Part shown: one piece after another, positions 1-11,661 of the stretch
Numbering within the stretch: the first letter of the stretch is position 1
Layout: each line of letters starts with the position of its first letter
Position numbers and translations under genes: made by a program
Assembly: GCA_022316685.1 (NCBI GenBank)
Contig: JAKJHU010001343.1
Location: 1-64,000, forward strand
Reading direction: 5' to 3'
DNA: 64,000 nucleotides
Source: Progne subis subis
Taxonomy: Eukaryota > Chordata > Aves > Passeriformes > Hirundinidae
Notes under the pieces: model-generated
Told to the model about the DNA's origin: nothing
What the model saw: the letters and a program-made list of their open reading frames with translations, nothing else
The model's database searches: none

Positions 1-1173
1 TTGTATTTCCTTTAACTCCAGGCAGGGCGCTCCACTCTTTTGCAGGTTTGGATTCTCAAACACTGAGGCATAGGGGCACCTACAATGTCAGACGTTACTC
101 CAGAGCACGGAAAGGCAGCGTTTTTATCAGCCCTGTGGGCCAGTTGCCGTGGCCTGAGGGTACAGGTGTAACAGCTTCTCGGTAGTAATGTTAATCAGGA
201 GGAGTCCTTTGTCACAAGGTGACAGCAGGGACAAGGCTTGGACCACGGGGACTCCTGCTGGAATTCATTGTCAGGGAGGGCTGCCTCTTGTCTGAGAAGA
301 GACTCAGCCAGTGCCGGCCTGAGGGCATGTTCGTCATTACTAACTTTAAAGAAAACTGCAACGTCTTAAAATTTGCATAAAAACATGTTTCACATCCTCT
401 TTCTTGTGGTAACGTTCAGAAGCATCCATATGGGGAATGTTGTTATCCCAGAAACACCGTGATGCAGCCATAAAATGAATAAATAACTGGTTCTGGCTTT
501 GGGAAGTAGCCACATCCAGGCACGGTTTTAATGTTAAGAAGCTTAGGATAGTAAAGTGAGGGAGAAAATCTGCCATCTGAGGGAGCAGATGTTTATGGGT
601 TGGTGTAAAATCTGCTTTGAGGGAATTATTTTGATGAAATCAAGCAATTACAGGGTTATTTTATATTAAAATTCTAACAATGCTGAACATAATTAACTTC
701 TACTCCCTGCTGGAAATTCAATAAATATGGGATTAGTTTATAATCACAGAAAAGAATAACTAGTTCTTTATTCCTTCAATGCTGAGAGAACTTTGAACCC
801 ATTGTGTTACGGTAATACAGTTATTGCTAATGGAGTAAGATTTCAAATCTTAATAATGACATGTTTCCCTCACAGCATTTGAGAAATATGTTTTCATGAA
901 TGCTAATTAGTGCTGTGGTCTTAATCACCACTGACTCCCACCCATGAGGTGAAAGATAGATTCCAGTGGTAAAATGTAAGAAAACCATTAATGACATAGT
1001 GCATTTGTTGACCTCCTTGGAGTGTGCCATGGCTCATGGCATGCACATCCCTGTGCTGCTCTCTGCTTTTATTGCTGTGTTAAACGGCGGTCAGGAGGTT
1101 CCTGTCTCATCCAAGAGCTAAAACAACCATCCCTTTTCACCAGCCTGCACTGCCACTGAGCTACAGCATCTTG

Positions 1174-1772
1174 TCATGGAATGGTTTGGGTTGGAAGGAG
1201 CCTTCAAAGTCATCTTTATCATGGACAGGGACACCTTCCACTGTCCCAGGCTGCTCCAAGCCCTGTCCAGCCTGGCCTTGGACACTGCCAGGGATCCAGG
1301 GGCAGCCACAGCTGCTCTGGGCACCCTGTGCCAGGGCCTCAACACCCTCCCAGCCAGCAATTCCTTCCCAAGATCCCAGCTGTGCCTGCCCTCTGGCACT
1401 GGGAGCCATTCCCTGCGTGCTGTCCCTCGGTGCTTTGTCCCCAGTCCCTGTGCAGCTCTCCTGGAGCCCCTTCAGGCCCTGGCAGGGGCTGGGAGCTCTC
1501 CCTGGAGCCTTCTCTTGTGCAGCTGAGCAGCCCCAGCTGTGCCAGGCTGGCTGCAGAGCAGAGGGGCTCCAGCCCTGGCAGCATCTCCGTGGCCTCCTCT
1601 GCACTGGCTGCAGCAGCTCCATGTCCTTGTGCTGCTGGAGCCAGGGCTGGAGCAGCTCTGCAGGTGGGCTCTCACCTGAGCACAGGGCACAGGGGCAGGA
1701 TCCCCCCTGCCCTGCTGCCCACGCTGCGGGATCAGCCCGGGGCACGGGGCCTCAGGCTGGGGCAGGTCCAGT
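1174..1772 (-). mobile_element. CR1 LINE 3' fragment
   Basis: On the + strand the segment opens with ATGGTTTGGGTTGGAAGGAG, which is the reverse complement of the end of avian CR1 LINEs, so the element lies on the minus strand with its 3' end at the left. The body (GGACACCTTCCACTGTCCC, then CTGCTCTGGGCACCCTGTG) recurs at 25.5, 32.6, 47.4 and 50.3 kb. About 600 bp survive, which is a typical 5'-truncated copy. Several overlapping frames of 100-240 codons cross it, but they are composition artefacts. The right border is approximate. Confidence 0.85.
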
Positions 1773-2886
1773 AAATACCAAGCAGAATGGAGATGTTTTC
1801 AGAGCAGTGCTGTCCCTTTTGCTGTTTGTGTACAGCACCCTTCACCTTTCAGCACAGGCTCCGTGGCACTGGGGGCTTTAGCTGAGAGCACAAACAGAGA
1901 GATACTTTGTCCCCAGTGAAATGTTGAATGCCAACAGGGAGAAAATATGGTGAGACCTCTGCTCTGAAAATTAAATAAGTTCCCTGATAGGGAGATTGGT
2001 AATAGCATTGAGGTAGTTGCCTGATGAATATTTAATATTTTCTTTAAACTAGATAGTCAGCTAAAGCTTGTGTAGTGTCATACTGTTTCATTGCGCAGGT
2101 AACTACTGCTGCCCTGAAGATGTTAATGTTTCTATGACATCTCCTCTGAATTCCTAAATATTCCTTTGCAATCATCTGTAGAAGATGGTTTCATTCATCA
2201 TGAAATAGTGTGATACCTTTTCATTTCACAGCATTCACATGTGTCTGTCACACATCTTCAGAGCTTATAGATCCTTCGCACTGTCAGGTCTTCACCTTTG
2301 TCTGCCAGTTTCACAATCTGACTTCATGAAAATCTATATCCTGTTTATAGAACGGAATTAAAATTCTTGCAGACTGCTCAAATTAAATAATGTTTGATGG
2401 CATGTGTTGATCTCAATAGTGCTTTGTTTGCAAAAGTAAAAGCAGAATCTGCAATTAGTTCAGTGCTCTTCAACTGAAGATAAATTACCTCTTTATATGC
2501 AACTCAGTTGCAGAGAGTAAATGAAAATTGAAAGCTGCATTACTTGTTTGACTTTCTACCTTCTCCAGGCTTTTATTGCAACTTGTCTGAATTATCTCAC
2601 AGAACTTCACTTTAAAAATGAATAAATATCTAGTGGTTCCTGCTCAGCTGTGTAACCCACATTTCCACAGTTGCAATATTTTCTGAATATGAATGAGCTT
2701 TCAGGTGACTTATAAACCTATTCTAAGTCTGCATTTGAATAGAGACCAACCTACATGTTTGAATAAGTGTAGCATGCGTGTGTTTTATATGTTAATAAAA
2801 GGTATATATACACACAACCCGCATGTTCCAGTTACTTGTAGAATACACATAGTGTATGTAATGTGTGGATGCATTCATTTACACTC

Positions 2887-3625
2887 ACAGAATACCCTGA
2901 GCTGGAAAGGACCACAGGATCATGGAATCCAGCTCCTGTCCCCGCACAGACACCCCAACAATCCCACCCTGTGCAGCCCTGGCAGCTCTGTCCAAGCTCT
3001 CCTGGAGCTCTGGCACAGCCCAGCCCCTGTCCCTGCACAGACACCCCAACAATCCCACCCTGTGCACCCCTGGCAGCTCTGTCCAAGCTCTCCTGGAGCT
3101 CTGGCACAGCCCAGCCCCTGTCCCTGCACAGACACCCCAACAATCCCACCCTGTGCACCCCTGGCAGCTCTGTCCAAGCTCTCCTGGAGCTCTGGCACAG
3201 CCCAGCCCCTGTCCCTGCACAGACACCCCAACAATCCCACCCTGTGCACCCCTGGCAGCTCTGTCCAAGCTCTCCTGGAGCTCTGGCACAGCCCAGCCCC
3301 TGTCCCTGCACAGACACCCCAACAATCCCACCCTGTGCACCCCTGGCAGCTCTGTCCAAGCTCTCCTGGAGCTCTGGCACGAGCCCAGCCCCTGTCCCTG
3401 CACAGACACCCCAACAATCCCACCCTGTGCACCCCTGGCAGCTCTGTCCAAGCTCTCCTGGAGCTCTGGCAGCCTCGGGGCCGTGCCCATTCCCTGGGGA
3501 GCCTGGGCAGTGCCTGACCCCTCTGGGGGAAGAACCTTTCCCTGATATCCCACCCTAAACCTGCCTGGCACAGCTCCAGCCGTTCCCTGAGCGCTGTCCC
3601 TGTCACGGGGAGCAGGGATCACTGC
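2887..3625 (-). mobile_element. CR1 LINE 3' fragment with an expanded internal repeat
   Basis: The left edge (CAGAATACCCTGAGCTGG at 2888) is the reversed 3' end of another CR1 subfamily. After the tandem array, the CR1 body continues at about 3471 (GCCTCGGGGCCGTGCCCATT) through an accurate-looking subfamily sequence to about 3625. The insertion is thus a single minus-strand, 5'-truncated CR1 in which one 91-bp stretch has multiplied. Borders are by eye. Confidence 0.8.
2931..3470. repeat. 91-bp minisatellite, six copies, inside CR1
   Basis: The same unit starts at 2931, 3022, 3113, 3204, 3295 and 3387. The spacing is exactly 91 bp except for the last step, which is 92 bp because of one inserted G near 3381. 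Copies 2-6 are nearly identical; copy 1 differs at a few sites (GCTCCTGTCCCCGC against GCCCCTGTCCCTGC) and looks like the ancestral CR1 copy. Because 91 is not a multiple of 3, all three frames stay open, which explains the several 180-270 codon ORFs on both strands. None looks like a gene. Confidence 0.95.
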
Positions 3626-3904
3626 TGCATCTTCACTTCCCCTTGTGAGGAAATTGATTTAGGCTTTTTATACAGATTCAAATCTTGCAGTTTATTAATG
3701 TGAAAACCTCTGTTAAATCAGGCTCTCTGTGGCTCCTTAGGCTCTACAAGGAATCAGTGTCAGACGTGGGGTATAACTTGGTGTCCTGGCTTGCTGTGTT
3801 TGGGCAGTGATGGGCTGGGAGCCTTCATCTACCACACACCCACCTCCAGACCTGCTTATTGTTTTGAGACTTTAAAAAAAACCAACTTTTTCGTTGCCTT
3901 CCAG

Positions 3905-4208
3905 AAACCAATGTGAAGAGTATCGCATACACTGTAAAAAACAGGGCGAGAAGGAACTGGGTGACTGCCAGCTGGCCCAGCAGACCCTGAAGGAGGTGCT
4001 GAAAAAGGAGGAGAAGATGCAGGAGCAGAAGTTGGAAGAGATTTGTGAGAAGGAACTGCTGGCTAAAGATCAGGAAGCGGAGCTGAAGGCGCAGGAGGCG
4101 GCAGCGCGGATCCGGGAAATGGTGGATGTGCTTGAAGCCCAGGTGGCTGTGCACACTGCTCGCAGAGAGGAGGAGAAGCAGCAGATGATAAAGGAGGCTG
4201 AATTGCTG
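3905..4208 (+). CDS. CFAP53: CFAP53 (CCDC11), internal coding exon A
   Basis: This is the first visible coding exon of cilia- and flagella-associated protein 53. The exon follows TTCCAG and is followed by GTAATT. It starts with one base of a split codon and then gives 101 codons ending ...KEAELL, in phase 0. The peptide is almost pure charged alpha-helix (EKELGDCQLAQQTLKEVLKK; REEEKQQMIKEAE), as expected for the trichoplein/TPH-like coiled coil that fills most of the family. Known role: CFAP53 is a microtubule inner protein of motile-cilium doublets and also lies at centriolar satellites and basal bodies; loss in humans causes laterality defects. The family call rests on coiled-coil character, exon chaining and adjacency to MYO5B. 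Human CFAP53 has 514 residues; about 355 are encoded here, so the N-terminal third is outside the window. Confidence 0.85.
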
Positions 4209-7015
4209 GTAATTTCCGTAGTGTTCTGCATCCAGGCTTGTGCAGAAGGCCCTTCTAATGATAGGCTTACTAGACATTTAGACTAATCCATACCTTATTT
4301 GTATCTTCACTGATTCCATTAGTATCTGAGCCTGTGCTGTTAAGCCTCTTTTCCAGAGCCGTGGCAAAGGCATTCCCGTTTACAGAGGGAAATGCATCTT
4401 TTGGAACTCAGCACTCTAAAGGGTTTTGGCACTCAGTCTCTCAGAGCCGCTGTGGGAAATGGAAACATTTTTAATCTTTTGCCAAATACCTTTGTAGTTT
4501 TTTGATTTCCAGTTTTCTGCAGGACAGCAGTGGAGTCTTGTTTCCCAGCTGAAATATTTATTTTACATACATATTTTTAAACAAAGTAGCAAGCAGCACC
4601 TAAGCTCTCTCACCTGTTGGACCTGGCTGCTGTTGAGCCCACATCACAGGAGACATTTGGCTACCTTGGCCCAACTGCTTGGCCACTACCCTCTTTTTTC
4701 ACCATCCTTTTCCATCTCCCTTGCTGTAGCTTTGCTGGCTTTGGTGTGGCTTGCTAGTTCAGTATTCTGTGTTGACTTTGAACTATGGGAGGCTATTTAG
4801 CTCAGACTCAGTCTTCATTTCGCAGCTGTTTACATGTAGAGGCAGAATGATCACTCGGGATACTCTGCTAGATATTGGAAGCTGGTGCTGGCATCATATA
4901 TGCTTCCCCATTTTATAAAAGTGAGAGAATAATGGATTTAAAGCTCTGAAAATGCTGGCTGTGAAACTGTAGAGTCCTTATTCCAAGCTAGACTAATGTT
5001 TTGCTTATTTAAAAAACATGTAGAACAGAATTATTTTCTTGTAACAACTTCTAAGGCACTGCCAAACCTGCCAGGCAAAGAGTGCTGCTCCTTAACTGGC
5101 CTTTTCAGAAAAGCACTGTTATAATAGAAGACTCTATCTTCCCCTGGAGACAGCAGCCTGGGGCTCTGTCAAGGAGATACATTTCTGGTGAAGTGGTTGA
5201 GTCTCTGAAAAAAACCCAAACAAACAAAACAACTTTCTTTGAAGGAGGGTTTCTGTATGGAAAATGGGATGTAATCCATTCTCAGCAGAAGAGGGATGTG
5301 GCAGATGGCCTCGTTACAAGTTTTCCACTGCAGACTGGTAGCCTCTAATGTCCAGGAGTTTCATCTGGATGAATGGACAGCCAAGTGTTTCTTAAAGGTT
5401 TCATAAAGGTTTCTCCTGGTTGTTGCAATGAAAATAGAATATTTAGTGAAGGAAAACTCACACCTTTGGCATGGTAGACCGCATGTGTGCACCAGGATAT
5501 CTCAGAAGTAGATGACAAAGCAGAGACAGCAATTTTTCTTTAGCCACATTACCTATATTAGCTGCCTTCCTCCTTTGTCTTATTTTTTCCTGTAAAGAAC
5601 TGTGATTTCTTGGAAAGTGATTGACTTGGTGTTATCCTGACTGCAGTTTGATGAGTTTCTGCCATAGCACTTTGCTCCTGGTTTGCAGAAGGGTGCTTGG
5701 TAGCCACTTCTTTGTACATTCGCGATGTTGTGTTACCCCAGTGAACAAACTTTCATGGATTCCATCCTTGGCTGCTCTCACACAGCCTCACTAATGTCAG
5801 AATTCATCCAAAGACATGTGCTAACTTGCACAGCAGACTGCTAACTATTTCTCCTTTCTTTCCACCTTTGCTGTTCAAAGCTTTTTGGATTACTAATTCT
5901 ATTCCTCAAATTATATAAATACTGAGTGTAAAAGCTGTTTTACCAGCTTCTGAAAGTGAATTTGACAGTTCAGGCAGATACAAAGTCAGCTTTGGCTCTG
6001 AAATACTGCAAGAACCCGTGGGTGCTTTATGTCCAGCATAAAAAGGAATGTTCTTTAGGGAGTACACCTTCTGCTTCCATGCGGGGAAGATTAGACATGC
6101 TGTGTATGACGAACCTGCTGAGGCATTTTAAAGGACTCATTCACATTACAAAAGAGACATTTAATTTAAAAACAGGTTAACAAAAACCTGTGTGCCTTCG
6201 AGACAGCTGAATCATGTTTTCTGAGATAATACAATGCTAATGATGGTCCCATACTCTGTTATGACTATGTTTCAGTGCAGCTGTGCTTGTACACTTTGTA
6301 CAATTGCAAGATGTCCAGAAATTATGCTTATAAATTACTTGATGATGCTACTTTTGATTTTTTTGCAGGGCTAAATAATCTTCGATATACAAATACCTAT
6401 TTGATCTCAAATACGCATTTCTGATTCGTCACTGCTTCTTTTTTAAGAACTCAGTTTCACTGTACATTTTTCCAGCATAAAGTGGAATACAAAGTTCATT
6501 CCAGTATGGAGTGGGTTGATTTAAAACCATGGAAATTCAATAACTGCCCCTCAGAATACAAGAATCCAATCACTGACTGGGTGCAGCCTTATGACCAGTA
6601 GAGATGCAGTGCTCTGAACACCCTGTGCCACAGGTATAGGATAGATAACATCTACAGAAACAGCAGGAACATGTGGCCCTGTTATTTGTCAGTGCTTATG
6701 AACACTTGGATATCGATCAAATGTGCTGCACGATAATAATTTCCCTAAAGAGGTGGCTCTGTCTATCTGCCTGAAACAGTTGGAAAACACCAAGCACAAT
6801 ACAGTTTTTGTATTGAAGTGCATGTGATAATTATAGATAAAAATCCTGAATTCTAATGAATGATATGCTAAAATGTTCAGGCTTTACCAGGTCTAGTGGA
6901 TGACAGCAATTCTGTGTTACCAGCGAGGCTCTGCTCTTCAGTGTAGCAATAAACAAACTCTAACCACCACTTAGTTTGAAGTTATTTTACGAGCTGGCTA
7001 CTTTTATCCTTGTAG
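4209..7015 (+). other. CFAP53: CFAP53 intron (A-B)
   Basis: The donor is GTAATT and the acceptor is TCCTTGTAG. The intron is about 2.8 kb, AT-rich and unique-looking. I recognise no repeat family or second gene in it. Open frames of 70-90 codons (for example 5082-5348) have no similarity that I can name. Confidence 0.75.
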
Positions 7016-7234
7016 GAAGAGGAAATGCACTGGCTTAGAGAAGAAAATGAAGAGCTTGAGAGGAAGAAGCGACATCAGCAGAAGGAATGCAGGGAGATGT
7101 TTCTCAAAGCAGTGCAGGACAAGAAGAAGCATCTCGATGCAGAAAAAAAATTGCAGCTTGCTGAAGAGAAGACAATCTTGGAAAAAGATTTTCAGGACCC
7201 CAACAGGGAATATGCGGAGATAATTAAAAAAAAA
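7016..7234 (+). CDS. CFAP53: CFAP53, internal coding exon B
   Basis: Exactly 73 codons lie between the acceptor TTGTAG and the donor GTAAGG, and both borders are in phase 0. The peptide begins EEEMHWLREENEELERKKRH and ends REYAEIIKKK. It is again a charged coiled coil with regular E/K/R spacing, which continues exon A without a break. The open frame runs past the donor to 7486, but that extension is intronic: charge content drops sharply after the KKK. Confidence 0.85.
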
Positions 7235-8247
7235 GTAAGGTGTTTCGTAGTGAAATTGTGGGGTAATACCTCATCTAGACTAGTTCTGTGGGCCTGTGAA
7301 CTGTGCAGGGTAAGAGAGAACAGACACCAGCCCTTCTCCCTGAACGAGATAATTCTTTTATTGAACAGCCTATTGCCTCTCCTCCTGCCAGCACTCTGCA
7401 CCTCTGCAGAAGCCCATCAGCTGTTTAAAACACAGCACTTTAAAGCCTGCTTTGCTATCAGCAAGGCTACCAGGCTGGATAAATGAAGTGGGGGCTCTCG
7501 GGAAATCCTGGAATTTTGTCCCTCCGTGCTGATTTCATTGAGCTTTATCATCCTGACACTGAATGGGCATAAGAGAGGCTGGAAAACTATTTTTAGTTTC
7601 ATGGACCTGATGCAGTAAATATTTGTAACTGCAGAAGAAAGGAAATATTTAACTTACTGTAATTAATGAATACTAAAAAACTTTAAAATATTTAAAAACT
7701 ATATACAGATAGAGACAAACTCTGATGTTTTATTTCTTGGAGATGCCATGAACCAATGGATGTGTCTGTCATTTCCTGAAGTTAAAACAAGTAGACTGTC
7801 CACCTTCAGCATTCAAATGAGTCTCAGGGTATTTAGGCTGCAGGACTGAGGTGTTTAGAAGCTCATGTAGGTTAGGAAAGTTGCATCAACTCAGTGTTAG
7901 ACCTCGCTGCAGAATTACAGGACGTGATATATTATTATATCTAATGCAGGTGATACTGGAGTAGCCTGGAGATGTAGCTGCTGGAGCTACTGGAGTAGCT
8001 GTAGGAAATCTGTAAAATGGGTGTGTTGTAGGCAGCTGAGCTGCTGTGGGGAAAGGGCTCACTCTGTATTTGTCCTGTTGTTTGTCCAGGTAGAGGATTC
8101 TGAGCAGTTCTTTCCCATGGCAGGTTTTGGAATGGAGCTCTGGGCTCCCAGCTCCCACACTGGCTGTGATCCACCACTTCTCTTCAGGCTTTGAAAAGCT
8201 TTTTTGAACTAATTTACTCAGCTCTGCAAATGTCTGTGTGTTTGCAG
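7235..8247 (+). other. CFAP53: CFAP53 intron (B-C)
   Basis: About 1 kb, with donor GTAAGG and acceptor GTTTGCAG. The sequence is unique-looking; a short imperfect GGAGTAGCTG-rich stretch at about 7958-8010 is the only repetition noticed. Confidence 0.75.
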
Positions 8248-8464
8248 CAAGCACTGTTGCAGGAGCAACTTACTTACCTGGATCATCTGGCTGAACAGCT
8301 GAGGAGAGAGAAGGAGCAAGAAAGAGAAGACGAGGAGATCTTCAAGGAAGAGAGGGATCGGGCTTGGGCCGAGAGGGTTGAGAAAATGAAACAAGAGAGG
8401 GAGGCTCGATTTCAGCTGCTGAGAGATGTCATGAACACGAGGCAGTCGCAGATGGAGGAGAAGT
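8248..8464 (+). CDS. CFAP53: CFAP53, internal coding exon C
   Basis: The exon follows TTTGCAG and is followed by GTAAGT. It has 72 full codons plus one base (phase 1). It encodes QALLQEQLTYLDHLAEQLRR and further charged helix through ...MNTRQSQMEEK. The frame joins exon B at a codon boundary, and the leftover T combines with TG of exon D to give Leu. The same region can be read as open from 8191, but the upstream part lies before the acceptor. Confidence 0.85.
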
Positions 8465-8887
8465 GTAAGTGAATGCACATCTGGGCAGAGGCAGTACAAG
8501 AGCCAGCTGCTGGGAACAGCATCTGGCCCAGCACACACTGTGTGATAGAGTGGACAGTGTGACCCTCCCTGAACCTGCTCCCAAAACACACACTAATTCC
8601 CCATTGCCATCACCAGAGCAGAGCCTAGTCAAGCAAGGATTGCGTGGGCAGACAGTCATTGTTATTAATTATATTAATATGAGGTCCTGAATGTTAAAAC
8701 TTCACAGTTCTGAGTGGATGAGAAACAAATAAGCTGAGAATACACTTGCTGCTGTTTGTGTGGCTCTTCACAAGCAAAAAAACTCAAGCTTGCTATTCAG
8801 GCTACCTAGCCCAAATGCAGCCTCACCGTCTCTTCAAGCTCAGCAAAGCTGTTACCTTCTAAATGGATTTTTGCTTTTGTTTTCTAG
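8465..8887 (+). other. CFAP53: CFAP53 intron (C-D)
   Basis: A short intron of 423 bp with a consensus donor GTAAGT and acceptor TTTTCTAG. I see nothing else in it. Confidence 0.75.
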
Positions 8888-8990
8888 TGCAGAAAATAGC
8901 AGAGAAGAAAATGGAGATTGCTAAAGAGAAGAAGGCAATCGCTGAAGCAGTCAGAGAATTCGAACATGAAGAAGAAGAAAAACGTATAAG
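8888..8990 (+). CDS. CFAP53: CFAP53, internal coding exon D
   Basis: 103 bp: two bases complete the split Leu codon, 33 codons follow, and two bases (AG) are left over. The donor is GTATTT, weaker than the others. The peptide is QKIAEKKMEIAKEKKAIAEA followed by VREFEHEEEEKRI, a continuous coiled coil. The AG joins the A of exon E to form Arg. Confidence 0.83.
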
Positions 8991-10410
8991 GTATTTTTCT
9001 TCTAGGGCATCAGTTTATTTCTTGCAGATCAATCTTTTAAACTTGTGAGCGAGCTGTTTCTTTTTTTCTGATAACTCTAGAACACTGGGTGGACTTCCTT
9101 CTATTTGGAGAGGCTTTCCCACCACGCACCTTTATCAGTTCCAAACTGCTCAACAGCAGACTTGTAATACTGCAGCTGGTATGAAGTGATTAATTCTGAC
9201 CTCAGCAAATAGTGGCACATATGCTTGCGCTGGTCTTTTTGGATCATCACATGCCTTACCTCAATCATATTTCCTAAACACATCCCCTCATGCTCTGAGC
9301 TGTTGTTACGAGCGGCAGAAGTCGGGGGAGGAGGGTTAATGAAAGGTTTCTTCGTTCCTGCCCCAGGAGAACAAGTGTGTCCGGGCTTATTGCTAAACTC
9401 CACCCACAGACATCCCTTGAACAATCCTCTGTCAGCTACCAAAACACCAGGCTGCAGCACGTAACCCGGCTGCACGGGGCACCCCGTGCCTTACAGTGCC
9501 TCTGGATGAGCGGATCCTTACGCGCAGTAGCTGGAACGTTCCTCTGGGTGTCATGCAAAGCCTTGGGCAAAGGGCCTTATCCCACTTACTCCTCTTTTGC
9601 ACTCCTGCCCTCTCTCCACTCTGTCCCTGAGATACGAGTGGCTCCTTCCCGAGCAGGTGTCTGTTGTGATCTCTGAAGGCTTTATTGGGAACAGTCTCCT
9701 GGCTGTGGCAGAAATGTCACCCTGGTGAAGGAAACACGCTGGGCTCCAGCTGGGAAATGCTCCACTTAGCAGAGATGGCACTCGGCAGTGTCAGGAAAGG
9801 TTTGTGGCTCAGCTCTCTTGAGTTAGTGCACAAGTCCTGACTGTGCTGGCGTTTGGGTTGTCTGTGTGATTCCTGCTCCAGAAGGGCCTGAACACGTAAG
9901 ACCTCCTCTGCTTCTCCAGAGGGTAGTGAAAGCAGTACATGACTCCTGAGGTGGAATGGAAGATTGATTTCTTCTGACAGCCACTTCCAGGAATATCAGT
10001 GCAGCAGGGACTCGTTCTTCTCGGAAGGAGGGTGAAGGATGGGTGTCAGCAGCAGCACTGAGCCCGAGCCAGGCACAGACTGAGACCCAGCACCCTCATG
10101 CTCTATCCTCTCACCACGGCTGTGAGGAGCAGGGGGCAAGGAGCACTGATTACAGGGAGTTGTTCTTTCCCTCTTTCTGTTCCAGCACCAGTTTTACAGT
10201 CTGCTTTATAGGCTACAACAGAACGCAGTTAATTCTCTGAAGAACATTAGGTTAGCATGTAGCATTTGGTTAATAGTGGCAGTTATTCTTAACTGCTAAA
10301 AGGAGCTTTGAATGCTTCCTTAGTCTAAGATCAAATGCTAACAGATTACATAATAATAATTATTCTTTTTACCCACACTGCTTAAATAACCTATTCATTG
10401 GCATTTCCAG
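8991..10410 (+). other. CFAP53: CFAP53 intron (D-E)
   Basis: 1.4 kb. No repeat family is recognised. A 124-codon open frame on the minus strand (9101-9475) is present but is not supported as a gene. The acceptor is GCATTTCCAG. Confidence 0.75.
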
Positions 10411-10633
10411 AAAAGCACAGAAGGCCAAAGAATACAGAGACCAGCTCACATCTCAAATTGCCCATCAACAGTTGCTCCAAAAAGCCGAGGAAGAGGAGAG
10501 GAAGAAAGAACATGAATCAAATATGGAAGCAGAGAGAAAGTACCAAGAAAGGGTACTGTCAATTCTGTCAATGCCCAATGAGTCTGTAGTAAAGCCCCCC
10601 ACCACGAAAAAAGCACTAATGCCTGACTCTTAA
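10411..10633 (+). CDS. CFAP53: CFAP53, last coding exon E with stop codon
   Basis: The exon starts after TTTCCAG. With the carried AG it reads RKAQKAKEYRDQLTSQIAHQ, continues as coiled coil through ...EAERKYQERV, and ends in a short non-helical tail rich in Pro, Val and Ser before TAA at 10631-10633. The non-coiled C-terminus after a long coiled coil fits CFAP53. The five visible exons total 1066 coding bases including the stop. The gene is head-to-tail with MYO5B, whose start codon is 6.3 kb downstream. Confidence 0.85.
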
Positions 10634-11003
10634 AGGCATCACTCACTATGGAATTTTAGCTCACTCAGTTGCCTTTAAAACATTTTCTTAGGATGCTTAC
10701 ACCTGACTTGAGTTGGAAGAACTCTCTCCACTGTGATACTCGAAACATTTAATTGAAAATTACAAGAAACGTAGTATTTTAAAGTTTATTTTTAACAAAT
10801 CTGATCCAATCCAAAGTGCTTGACATTTTAATTTAAGAATACCTGTCTGCCCTCTACAATATAATAGTGTATTATTATGACGTGAACAATGCACAGGCAT
10901 TCTTTTAAATTTACACAAAGAACATTTGTAGAAAACTTTCAGCAAACCTTTATTAAAATGCCTTTCAAACTGAAAATGTTTGCAAAATGATTTTCTTTGT
11001 ATG
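10634..11003 (+). other. CFAP53: Probable CFAP53 3' UTR
   Basis: This AT-rich stretch follows the stop codon. There is no AATAAA before the LTR; the best candidate signal is ATTAAA at 10952-10957, followed by a T/G-rich stretch (TTTTCTTTGTATGTG) at 10991-11005 that could serve as the downstream element. The next AATAAA motifs (11144 and 11185) lie inside the LTR. Assignment of the transcript end is inference. Confidence 0.45.
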
Positions 11004-11656
11004 TGTCCTGGTTTGGAGACAAATTTGGGGGAAAACCCCTGTATAGGATCCCTCTGGGAAGCAAACCCAAGTGGCCCCTCCCTCCAACCAGTCCGAAAAA
11101 AAACCTTTGTGGAGAAAAGTGGAAAAAACTATTTTACTAAACAAATAAAGTGCATACAGGTATAAAGAATGAATAACATGAAACAATAAAACCTCTCGTT
11201 CTGGAGTGAGATGGCAAATTGAGAAAGTCCTTGCCGTGGGTGGAGCTCGGCTCTCTCTCAGTCTCTCCTCAGTCCCAGTCCCTCCGGCGCTGCTGGAAAA
11301 TGCCGAGCTCCAGGTCCCGGTGGGCCGCAGGTGCAGCCCCCAGTGCTCCCCTGGGTTTTCAGTCCAGAGCAGGTTTAAACAGTCCCAAGAAAAAGGAAAA
11401 AAAACAGTCCAGGGAACTTCTCTGCCCTAGCTAGCTGAAACTAACTAAAAGCAAAAAAATCTCTGTCCTGCAGTCTCTCCAAGCCTCCGCCGAACACCGT
11501 CCGCAGAAGAATGTGGAGGAGTCAGGCAGTTTTCTCAAAACAAACTCCGCACTTCTCCTTGCTCTTAGAACCAGTGCTAAAGGCACAGGACTCAATATAC
11601 AGCACAAACAGAACAGACAACTGGGGATACAAACATCATAAAGTCACCCTAGGACA
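11004..11656. mobile_element. Solo LTR (653 bp) with 5-bp target duplication GTATG
   Basis: The segment begins TGTCCTGGTTTGG and ends CCTAGGACA, so its termini form the short inverted repeat TGTCC...GGACA. It is flanked on both sides by the same five bases, GTATG (10999-11003 and 11657-11661). TG...CA ends, a 5-bp duplication and no coding interior mark a solo LTR of an endogenous retrovirus. The 5-bp duplication fits ERVL-like or class I elements rather than ERVK (6 bp). AATAAA occurs at 11144 and 11185 on the + strand; orientation is not settled by these signals. Confidence 0.88.
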
Positions 11657-11661
11657 GTATG

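Larger units (their letters stand above)
1..3904 (+). other. CFAP53: CFAP53 intron upstream of the first visible exon
   Basis: I see no coding exon here. The first visible CFAP53 exon opens with one base that completes a codon begun in an exon to the left, so this is inferred to be intron sequence that reaches past the window edge. It is mostly AT-rich unique sequence. It holds a CR1 fragment at about 1174-1772 and a second CR1 copy with an internal 91-bp tandem array at about 2887-3625. The intron ends in a pyrimidine-rich tract and CAG just before 3905. Confidence 0.7.

Noticed and set aside
2693..3622. Overlapping 180-275 codon frames with repeated HRHPNNPTLC-type or QSSRRAWTELPG-type peptides on both strands
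   Set aside because: They are translations of the 91-bp array; because the unit length is not a multiple of three, all frames stay open. No start context, splice sites or domain supports a gene.
9101..9475. 124-codon minus-strand frame in the CFAP53 intron D-E
   Set aside because: I recognise no domain, and it has no conserved-looking composition or splice context. One open frame of this size is expected by chance in 64 kb.
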